64,000 bases of DNA from Candidatus Schekmanbacteria bacterium (GTDB lineage: Bacteria > Schekmanbacteria > GWA2-38-11 > J061), in contig JACRJM010000004.1 in the NCBI GenBank assembly GCA_016219965.1, positions 434,001-498,000 on the forward strand, given 5' to 3'. The stretch's first letter is position 1. Each line of letters begins with the position of its first letter. Shown here in pieces: positions 42,644 through 49,736 of the stretch. A program made the translations under genes and the position numbers. Below the pieces are notes generated by a model. The model was not told the DNA's origin, ran no database searches, and saw only the letters and a list, made by a program, of their open reading frames with translations.

Positions 42644-45526
42644 ATGAAAAAAATAAAACTGCCTGAAAGACTTCAGGGTACGGATGGTGTAAGAGGTCTG
42701 GTTCTTAGATCAGATTCAGCTCGGGTAAAAAATTTATCTCCAGTTGAAGCTTACGTTGAGCATGGTGTAATCACAGAGGAGTTCGCCGAGCTTTATGGAT
42801 ATTGCCTTGGCAAATTTCTTTTAAACAGGAAATTCCTTTTAAGCAGCGATTCCATAGTGGTTGGCTGGGATCCGCGCGATAAAGAAGGAATGGTTGTAAA
42901 TCCATTTATCAGAGGGCTTTCCCGCGCTATAAAAAAAATAATCACCATAGGAATAGTCCCTACTCCTGCTGCGGTTATTTTTATGCAATACAGTGGAGCA
43001 AAAGCTTCTGTTGTTTTAACTGCATCGCACAATCCTCCGGAGCAGAACGGCATAAAAATTTTTCTTGCTCCTCTTGGAATGAAGCTTCTCCCCTCTGATG
43101 AAGCTGAGTTCAGCAGGCTTATCTATAAAACAGATTATTCTAAGGTGAAGAGGATAAAAGCTTTAGCTTCGGTAACAGACATGAGCAGGGAAGCGATTGC
43201 CTGCTTTAAGGGTTTTTTACTTTCGCCTCAGAACAGTTGGATTGAATCGCCGTCATTAGTTTCAAAATATTCCATTTCCATAGATTCATCGAATGGCGCT
43301 TATTCCGGAATATCAGAAGAGATATTTAAAAGCGCGGGGTTTGGCAGAGTTACAGAAACTGCCGGAGACCTAACTAAACCTGTAAACGAAGGGTGCGGTG
43401 TAACTGAGATTGAAAGAAAAAAAGAATGGATGAAAGAGAATATCAAAGATAATATCAATGACGCGCCTGAGATTGTCCACAGTATTTACAGCGAAGCTTA
43501 CAAATTCAAGAAAGAGATAAAAAGTGGTAAGACTATCCTCTCCGGCGTGGTTTTTGATGGCGATGGCGATCGCTTCATGCGTCTTGATTACAATCCTGCC
43601 AGTGATTCAATTTATTTGATGAGCGGTGATAAAAACGCAGCTCTGCTTTGCAGGTATCTTAGCGGCAGATATTTCAGAGGTGCTAAAGATAAGCGGGACG
43701 TGCTTCCGGTTTTGAACACTATAGAGTCTGATGTCAAAATCACATCCTATGCGGAGGCATTGGGATTTAAAAATACAGTTACAGGGATAGGCGATAAATG
43801 GATTTTATTTTACAGCATTTGTCATTTTATAAAAGAAATATTAGATAATTGGAAAACACTTGGTCTTTCGGAAAAAGAGAAAAAATATATTTCTGATTAT
43901 CTTGTCAATGTAAAGAACGGTAAAGGAATGAGCGCTTTTCACCTTTCAGATGTTTTAAATAAAAGCGGGGTTTTATTTTCTGGCGAGAGAAATAAGAGAT
44001 TTGCCGGTCTTCTTTATGGGAAGAAGATAAGATTCGGATTGGCTTACGAAGAGAGCGGCCACGCCATAACAATGGGACTCCTTAAGACTTTAGATTCAGC
44101 GGTTCTTCCTGTCTTTACCGGAAACGGGATAAAAGCGGCATTGAATTCATTTGCCGCAGATGTCGCAGCAACTGCCGGAAAATCTCAGGAAAAAAGATTG
44201 TCAATGCTCAGGCACCCATTTGAAGAGAGCTATAAAAAAACATTTTATGTTTATTACTCGGACCGCAAAAAGTTTACTCACGATAGCGGCTTAAGAATGA
44301 AGCTCAAACAAGCAGCGAAAGCAGTGTTAAAAGGGGACGCAACCCTTTTCTTGAACCGCATTTCGGAAGAAAGAAAAGCTGAGGAACCGGATCTTATTTA
44401 TTACAGCCTGTCAGATGAGAAAGGGAGGAATTGCGGCGCTCTTTATATAAGGAATTCAGGTACCGAAGAAAAAACCCAGATTACCGTTAAATGCAGTAAA
44501 TCAATTTCCGGGAAGATGTGCAGTGCAGGAGAGAACATATCACATATTGCAGGGATTTTACTTAAGTCATTGACTCAACCGAATGCCATTATACAGGGGA
44601 AGATTCTTAATATTCTTTATTATGGTGGGCTTTCTGAAAAGGAACTTAAAAACTCTATGAGTCCCGATGAGATCAGATATTTTTCACGGGTCATTGATGA
44701 TTCGGTAAAAAAAGAAGGATTTATTTCAATGGGTGCAGATGGTTCCGCTAAGCTTACAGAAAAAGGAAGAAGGTTCATTGAAGAGTCTAAGCTAAAAACA
44801 AGAACAGCCTGTGTAATACTGGCTGCAGGGAAGGGAACACGGATGAAATCCCCTCTGCCCAAGGTACTTCATAAGCTGAATAGAAAACCATTGCTTTCAT
44901 ATTCCATAAAGCTTGCAAAAGATTGCGGCATAGACCCTGTTGTAGTGGTTGTTGGTTACAAGGCGAATATGGTTAAAAAAGAGATTGGCTCGAATGGGAT
45001 TAGCTACGCCATGCAAAGGGAACAGCTTGGCACAGGCCATGCGGTCATGCAGTCAGAAAAGGCTCTAAAAAAGTTTGATGGGAATGTACTGATTCTCTAC
45101 GGGGATGTTCCGCTTCTTAGTAAAAAAACAATAATTAGTTTTTTGAATTCGCACCTTAGTTCAGGAACAGAGCTCTCCATATTGACTGCTGATCTTCTAA
45201 ACCCATTTGGTTACGGAAGGATTGTGAGGGACAGTAAAGGTGATTTCAGCAGGATTGTGGAAGAGAAGGACACAACGTCTTCACAGAAAAAAATAAAGGA
45301 GATAAACAGCGGCATATATTGCGTCAGGGCGGACACACTGTTCCATCTGCTTAAAAAACTTAATGATAATAATTCACAGCATGAATACTATCTCACGGAC
45401 ATAGCCGGGCTTTTAAAAAAGGGAGGGAAAAATGTAAACGTTGTAAAAACAAAAAATGCTTTTGAAATAGCCGGTATAAATTCAGTGGAAGAACTTAAAA
45501 GGATAGAAAAATTAAGCAAGGAGTAA
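42644..45526 (+). CDS. fusion of sugar-phosphate mutase (GlmM/PGM-like) and GlmU-type nucleotidyltransferase
   Basis: A 960-residue protein. Residues 1-615 are an alpha-D-phosphohexomutase: GTDGVRG near the start, phosphoserine Ser128 in TASHNPPEQNG, metal loop DGDGDR (305-310), sugar-binding loop EESGH, and the phosphate-binding loop RNSGTEEK. All four active-site elements are intact. Residues about 645-720 look like a small winged-helix-type module (MSPDEIRYFSRVIDDSVKKE..KLTEKGRRFIEES). Residues 722-960 are a nucleotidyltransferase of the GlmU N-terminal type: LAAGKGTRMKSPLPKVLHKL, QREQLGTGHAV, LYGDVPLL. There is no left-handed beta-helix acetyltransferase domain. I infer conversion of a hexosamine 6-phosphate (perhaps already acetylated) to a UDP-sugar on one chain. 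The substrate is unproven. A 21-base dispersed motif lies inside the gene at 44329-44349. Confidence 0.85.
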   Translation: MKKIKLPERLQGTDGVRGLVLRSDSARVKNLSPVEAYVEHGVITEEFAELYGYCLGKFLLNRKFLLSSDSIVVGWDPRDKEGMVVNPFIRGLSRAIKKIITIGIVPTPAAVIFMQYSGAKASVVLTASHNPPEQNGIKIFLAPLGMKLLPSDEAEFSRLIYKTDYSKVKRIKALASVTDMSREAIACFKGFLLSPQNSWIESPSLVSKYSISIDSSNGAYSGISEEIFKSAGFGRVTETAGDLTKPVNEGCGVTEIERKKEWMKENIKDNINDAPEIVHSIYSEAYKFKKEIKSGKTILSGVVFDGDGDRFMRLDYNPASDSIYLMSGDKNAALLCRYLSGRYFRGAKDKRDVLPVLNTIESDVKITSYAEALGFKNTVTGIGDKWILFYSICHFIKEILDNWKTLGLSEKEKKYISDYLVNVKNGKGMSAFHLSDVLNKSGVLFSGERNKRFAGLLYGKKIRFGLAYEESGHAITMGLLKTLDSAVLPVFTGNGIKAALNSFAADVAATAGKSQEKRLSMLRHPFEESYKKTFYVYYSDRKKFTHDSGLRMKLKQAAKAVLKGDATLFLNRISEERKAEEPDLIYYSLSDEKGRNCGALYIRNSGTEEKTQITVKCSKSISGKMCSAGENISHIAGILLKSLTQPNAIIQGKILNILYYGGLSEKELKNSMSPDEIRYFSRVIDDSVKKEGFISMGADGSAKLTEKGRRFIEESKLKTRTACVILAAGKGTRMKSPLPKVLHKLNRKPLLSYSIKLAKDCGIDPVVVVVGYKANMVKKEIGSNGISYAMQREQLGTGHAVMQSEKALKKFDGNVLILYGDVPLLSKKTIISFLNSHLSSGTELSILTADLLNPFGYGRIVRDSKGDFSRIVEEKDTTSSQKKIKEINSGIYCVRADTLFHLLKKLNDNNSQHEYYLTDIAGLLKKGGKNVNVVKTKNAFEIAGINSVEELKRIEKLSKE
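44329..44349 (+). repeat. 21-base dispersed motif, copy 1 (inside the fusion gene)
   Basis: AAAAGGG-GACGCAA-CCCTTTT: 7-base arms with a 7-base loop. Here it is translated as K-G-D-A-T-L-F within the mutase part. Confidence 0.75.
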
Positions 45527-45535
45527 AGAAAGGTC

Positions 45536-46054
45536 ATGACTGCTATATTGCTTATTGACGGCTACAATCTGATTGGAGCCTTCGGTTCGCTTGACAGGGA
45601 TAGTTTAGAAAATCTGAGAAATGACATTATAAAAAAGCTGGCATCATACAAGAAAGTAAAAGGTTCAAATGTAGTGGTTGTTTTTGACGGAGAGAATTCC
45701 GGAGCCGACTCAGAGAGCAGGGACCGGATAAGCGGAATAGATCTCCTGTATTCAAGGCATGGTGAAAAAGCAGATGATGTCATAGTCCGTATGGCAGCTT
45801 CAGGGAAGGGGAAATATGTAATTGTCACCAGTGATAATGATCTTATTTCCCGTTGTTCCTCTTTAGGATGCACTGCCATAACTTCAGGGGAATTCATAGA
45901 CAGGATGGAGCTTGCCGCGGCACTCGATGATGAGTTTGAGGATTATGATGATGGAAACATCTATGATACAAAGAGAATAACAAAGAAAAAAGGGAATGGA
46001 AATAAACTTCCCAAGAAGGAGAGGCAGAGGAAGGCGAAGCTGGAAAAATTTTAA
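45536..46054 (+). CDS. YacP-like NYN-domain RNase
   Basis: A 172-residue protein of the YacP/Rae1 (DUF901) group, a PIN-like NYN nuclease; Bacillus Rae1 cuts mRNA in the ribosomal A site. Acidic metal-site residues are visible in LLIDGYNLIGAF, VVVFDGENSG, GEKADDVIVRM and VTSDNDLIS. The tail is basic. It follows the fusion gene by nine bases and is probably co-transcribed. Its stop codon lies within the stem of the palindrome at 46045-46081. Confidence 0.88.
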   Translation: MTAILLIDGYNLIGAFGSLDRDSLENLRNDIIKKLASYKKVKGSNVVVVFDGENSGADSESRDRISGIDLLYSRHGEKADDVIVRMAASGKGKYVIVTSDNDLISRCSSLGCTAITSGEFIDRMELAAALDDEFEDYDDGNIYDTKRITKKKGNGNKLPKKERQRKAKLEKF

Positions 46055-46081
46055 AAGGGGACGCAACCCTTTTAAAATTTT
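46045..46081. repeat. 15-base-stem palindrome containing the 21-base motif, copy 2
   Basis: AAAATTTTAAAAGGG pairs perfectly with CCCTTTTAAAATTTT around the loop GACGCAA; the core motif is 46053-46073. It may act as a terminator for the upstream operon. Confidence 0.8.
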
Positions 46082-46086
46082 AGGGG

Positions 46087-46156
46087 TAAAATAGGGACAG
46101 CGCCCATTAATTTTGCAATTTTACATAAGTTAAAAATGGGCGCTGTTCCTATTTTA
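46087..46156. repeat. 22-base-stem hairpin upstream of rnpB
   Basis: TAAAATAGGGACAGCGCCCA (46087-46106) begins the left arm. The right arm at 46135-46156 pairs with 22 bases with one G-T wobble, leaving a 26-base AT-rich loop. Confidence 0.8.
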
Positions 46157-46165
46157 TTTAATCTG

Positions 46166-46197
46166 TTGACATAAAAGAGTAAATGGATATTTAGTAT
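46166..46197 (+). promoter_or_regulatory. rnpB promoter
   Basis: TTGACA at 46166 with a weak -10 in the TATTTAGTAT stretch (46188-46197), just before the RNA start. Confidence 0.5.
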
Positions 46198-46198
46198 A

Positions 46199-46575
46199 CG
46201 TGGAGAGGGCAAGCAGCCGCTGCTGGTGTTAAAACCGGTGGAGGAAAGTCCGGGCTCCAAAGGGCAGGGTGCTTCGTAACGCGAAGTGGGGGCGACCCCG
46301 AGGAAAGTGCCACAGAAAATATACCACCGGGCGTAAGCACGGTAAGGGTGAAATGGCGAGGTAAGAGCTCACCGTGTTTCAGGTGACTGGAACAGCATGG
46401 CAAACCCCACCCGGAGAAAGGCCAAATAAGAAACAGCAAGGATCGCCCGTCCTTAAGCTTTATGCTTACTGTTTCGGGTAGGCCGCTAGAGCTCAATGGC
46501 GACATTGAGCCAAGATAGATGGCTGCAATATCAGGCGACTGGTATTACAGAACCCGGCTTATTGCCCTCTCCATT
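46199..46575 (+). ncRNA. rnpB: RNase P RNA, bacterial class A
   Basis: The catalytic RNA of RNase P, which matures tRNA 5' ends. The P1 helix GGAGAGGGCAA (46202-46212) pairs with TTGCCCTCTCC (46562-46572). Hallmark conserved segments are GAGGAAAGTCCGGGCTCC near the 5' end (CR-I), the CR-II/III region with GGTAAGGGTGAAATGGCGAG, and AGAACCCGGCTTA at the 3' end (CR-V). A run of seven T follows P1 and probably serves as terminator. It is about 375 bases, normal for type A. Confidence 0.97.
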
Positions 46576-46641
46576 TTTTTGAAAATTCTGCTTATATTTT
46601 ATGGGGCATTTTGGCAATCCCTGCTTTGCACTTAAGCCAGA

Positions 46642-46662
46642 AAAAGGGTTGCGTCCCCTTTA
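46642..46662. repeat. 21-base dispersed motif, copy 3 (end of ogg)
   Basis: The reverse orientation AAAAGGGTTGCGTCCCCTTT+A; the stop codon of the glycosylase gene is part of it. Confidence 0.75.
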
Positions 46663-47316
46663 TTTTAATATCTCGCCGGTCTGCCTGCTCCAGAGGAGAA
46701 GATCAAGCTCATCCATATCTATGTCAATTTCTTCCGCGAAGTGGCGCATCTTCTTTTCTATCTCAAGATAAGAGGGTTTATTGGCAGGCTTCTTCTCACC
46801 ATTGATCACGCCGAATTCCCTAAGACAGTTAAGTATATGCTTATCCAGAATGGCATATCCGCTGTAACCGATGTTTCTTAAAAAATGGCTTGCCTCCTTG
46901 TAACCGATTCCCTTTATTCTTTTATTTGCGGCAAAAAAATCCCGCAGGTCTTCCCTGTCTTTTGATGATTTTAATATCTCTTTGAGGTTAAAACTGAATT
47001 CTTCTTTAAGATATTCTCGCGTCTCGAAAATAAATTTCGGACGGACCCTCCAGAAGCGGTGTTTCCCTTTGATGTGCTGACTTATATCTTCAGAGCTTCC
47101 GTTATAAAGAACCGGCTTTATCGCTTCTATTGAGCGCAGCCCCATCTTTGCACTTGCATTTGCTGTCAATATGCAGAAGGCAAGCTCTTCGAAGATTTCC
47201 TTGTTAGAGGATTCTCCCCGTTTTTTAAACTCTGCAAGCCTCCCCTTTATTTCAAGCTTCTTTTGGCTGTAATCTTCCAAAAGGCTTTGATGCACAGCGC
47301 TATGGGTTTTAATCAT
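46660..47316 (-). CDS. ogg: 8-oxoguanine DNA glycosylase/AP lyase, Ogg2 type
   Basis: A 218-residue bifunctional base-excision repair enzyme of the Ogg2 (archaeal MjaOgg-like) family. The helix-hairpin-helix is KRIKGIGYKEASHFLRNIGY. The catalytic Lys (in GIGYK) and Asp (in AILDKHIL) are 18 residues apart, as Lys129/Asp147 in MjaOgg. FCILTANASAKMGLRSIEAI is the conserved N-terminal helix region. It is nine bases downstream of nrdJ and likely co-transcribed with it. Its last codons run into a dispersed repeat. Confidence 0.93.
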   Translation of the reverse strand: MIKTHSAVHQSLLEDYSQKKLEIKGRLAEFKKRGESSNKEIFEELAFCILTANASAKMGLRSIEAIKPVLYNGSSEDISQHIKGKHRFWRVRPKFIFETREYLKEEFSFNLKEILKSSKDREDLRDFFAANKRIKGIGYKEASHFLRNIGYSGYAILDKHILNCLREFGVINGEKKPANKPSYLEIEKKMRHFAEEIDIDMDELDLLLWSRQTGEILK

Positions 47317-47325
47317 TTTATTTAT

Positions 47326-49629
47326 TTAATGACATTTTGAATATCCGCATGACCTGCATACAACGCAGCCGCTTTCCATCTCAAGGGAGCTTCCGCAGTC
47401 AGGGCAGGGGACATAACTCATCTGCATTGATGTCGAATCTGATACTATAACAGCCTCAGCCATCTGAGCTGCCTGAGGTCCTGTAACCAATTCCGCCTCT
47501 ACTTGTTTTTCTTTTCCCTTTTGCGTTTCTTCCTGCTCTTTGGCCGGCTTTCTGCCGTTTGAAATTGATTGGTGTATTGCCCAGGCTATTGCATCAGGGC
47601 AAGAGAGGATTTTCTTTCCTCCGTTGGCTTCCCTGTTGTCGCTCCTTATGCAGGAAAGACATCTTATCCCTTTCATCTGTTCGATAATCTCATCAATGTC
47701 GATGTTGGACCTCAACGCAAGGGAGATGAGCCTGCTTGTGGCTTCGGACTGGCTCGGGCATCCGCCGGCTCTGCCTGTGTTGGTGAAGACTTCGCATATA
47801 CCATTCTCGTCGGCATTCACAGTGACGTAGAGATTGCCGCAGCCTATCTTGTTTTTTACTGTAAACCCTGATGTCATATGGGGGCGCGGTCTTGGTGCAA
47901 GTTCTTTTTTATTTGCTAATTTTTCGCCAATGTTCAGCACCTGGGCGTCGCGGCTTTCGTCGCGGTAAACTGTAACGCCCTTACAGCCTAACTTGTAAGC
48001 TGTGAGGTAGGCTTTTTCAATGTCCTGCTGTGTTGCTGCCTTCGGGAAGTTTACAGTTTTTGAAACAGCATTGTCTGTGTATTTCTGGAATCCGGCCTGC
48101 ATCTTTATATGCCACTCAGGCGTGATATCATGTGCTGTCACATATATCTTTCTTATCTCATCAGGTATGTCTTTTATGTTCCTGAGAGTTCCTTCCTTTG
48201 CAATCTGCTCGATCAGTTCTTTGGAGTAAAATCCCATCTTCTTTGCAGCTTCTAAGAACGTGGGATTCACTTCAACAAGTTTATCATTGTCCATGACGTT
48301 TCTGTAATAGCAAATGGCAAATAGAGGTTCTATCCCGCTTGAACATTCAGCTATTATGCTTATCGTTCCTGTGGGAGCGATGGTGGTCAGGGTGGCGTTC
48401 CTCAACGGTATTCCTGATTCCTTGAATTTGCTCTTGTCATAATTTGGGAATGAGCCCCGCTCAACGGCAAGCCTTGTTGATGCCTTCAAGCTTTCATCTT
48501 TTATGAACTTCATTACATCTCTGCCGGTTTTTATCCCTGCATCGGAACTGTAGGATATTCCAAGCTGAATGAGCATGTCGGCAAATCCCATGACTCCAAG
48601 CCCTATCTTCCTGTTCCCCTTTGTTATCTCCTCTATTACTGAAAGAGGGTATTTGTTTACATCTATGACATTGTCAAGGAACCGTACGGCTGTCTGCACT
48701 GTCTCACTGAGCCTGCCGTAATCTATTGACGGCTCGCCTTTGGCGTCGGTCACGAATCTGGAAAGATTTATTGAGCCCAGGTTACATGACTCGAATGGGA
48801 GAAGAGGCTGTTCACCGCATGGGTTTGTGCTCTCTATCTCGCCGAGTTCAGGTGTCGGGTTGTCCCTGTTGATCCTGTCTATGAATATTATCCCCGGCTC
48901 TCCATTCCTCCAGGCAAGGTTCACTATCATCTGAAAGACTTTTCTGGCGTTAAGCGTTTTGACAGGTTTTCTGGAACGTGGATTTATAATGTCGTACTCC
49001 TCATCCATCTCTACTGCTTCCATAAACCTCTCTGTGACTGCAACTGATATATTAAAGTTATTAAGCCTGTTATTATCTTTCTTGCATGAAATGAAATCGA
49101 GAATATCAGGATGGTCAACTCGCAGTATCGCCATGTTGGCTCCCCGCCTCGTGCCCCCCTGTTTTATTGTCTCAGTTGCAACATTGAATACTTCCATGAA
49201 TGATATCGGACCGCTTGATATCCCGCTGGTTGAGGCAACAACATCATTTGCAGGTCTCAATCTTGAAAAAGAGAATCCCGTTCCGCCGCCGGTCTTATGA
49301 ATGATTGCAGTATTCTTTATTGTCTCGAATATTCCTTCCATTGAATCATCAATAGGAAGAACAAAGCAGGCTGAAAGCTGTCCAAGCTCCCTTCCTGCAT
49401 TCATGAGGGTAGGGCTGTTGGGCATGAACTCTTTGTTGATCATCATGTTGTAAAAACTCTCCGCAGTCTTCTCCACTTCCTTCTTGCTCTTGCCGTAAAG
49501 TTTCTCAGCCGCGGCTATGGTATTGGCGACCCTGCGGAACATGTCATCAGGTTCTTCGATTACCTCCCCGTCTGCGTTTTTCCTGAGATAACGGCGCTTG
49601 AGTACTGTCAAGGCATTCTCTGAGAACAT
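47326..49629 (-). CDS. nrdJ: adenosylcobalamin-dependent ribonucleoside-diphosphate reductase
   Basis: A class II ribonucleotide reductase of 767 residues, which makes deoxynucleotides with adenosylcobalamin and works with or without oxygen. The barrel shows NPCGEQPLLPFESCNLGSIN with active-site Cys, Asn and Glu, GGTGFSFSRLRP, GTRRGANMAILRVDHPDI, and TIAPTGTISIIAECSSGIEP. The C-terminus has a Pro/Glu-rich linker and a zinc-ribbon-like tail (CPDCGSSLEME..VVCRSCGYSKC) that includes the redox-active cysteines. I use the ATG at 49629, since the GGGGGAGG at about 49633-49644 is its ribosome site; an ATG at 49647 lies upstream of it. Confidence 0.96.
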   Translation of the reverse strand: MFSENALTVLKRRYLRKNADGEVIEEPDDMFRRVANTIAAAEKLYGKSKKEVEKTAESFYNMMINKEFMPNSPTLMNAGRELGQLSACFVLPIDDSMEGIFETIKNTAIIHKTGGGTGFSFSRLRPANDVVASTSGISSGPISFMEVFNVATETIKQGGTRRGANMAILRVDHPDILDFISCKKDNNRLNNFNISVAVTERFMEAVEMDEEYDIINPRSRKPVKTLNARKVFQMIVNLAWRNGEPGIIFIDRINRDNPTPELGEIESTNPCGEQPLLPFESCNLGSINLSRFVTDAKGEPSIDYGRLSETVQTAVRFLDNVIDVNKYPLSVIEEITKGNRKIGLGVMGFADMLIQLGISYSSDAGIKTGRDVMKFIKDESLKASTRLAVERGSFPNYDKSKFKESGIPLRNATLTTIAPTGTISIIAECSSGIEPLFAICYYRNVMDNDKLVEVNPTFLEAAKKMGFYSKELIEQIAKEGTLRNIKDIPDEIRKIYVTAHDITPEWHIKMQAGFQKYTDNAVSKTVNFPKAATQQDIEKAYLTAYKLGCKGVTVYRDESRDAQVLNIGEKLANKKELAPRPRPHMTSGFTVKNKIGCGNLYVTVNADENGICEVFTNTGRAGGCPSQSEATSRLISLALRSNIDIDEIIEQMKGIRCLSCIRSDNREANGGKKILSCPDAIAWAIHQSISNGRKPAKEQEETQKGKEKQVEAELVTGPQAAQMAEAVIVSDSTSMQMSYVPCPDCGSSLEMESGCVVCRSCGYSKCH

Positions 49630-49736
49630 ACTGTTTCCCTCCCCCACTGCCGGTTTAAATATGAAATAAAATTGGATAACTACAATATATAGTGTCTACA
49701 AATTATATACAGCACAATATGTCGGCTGTCAATTAA

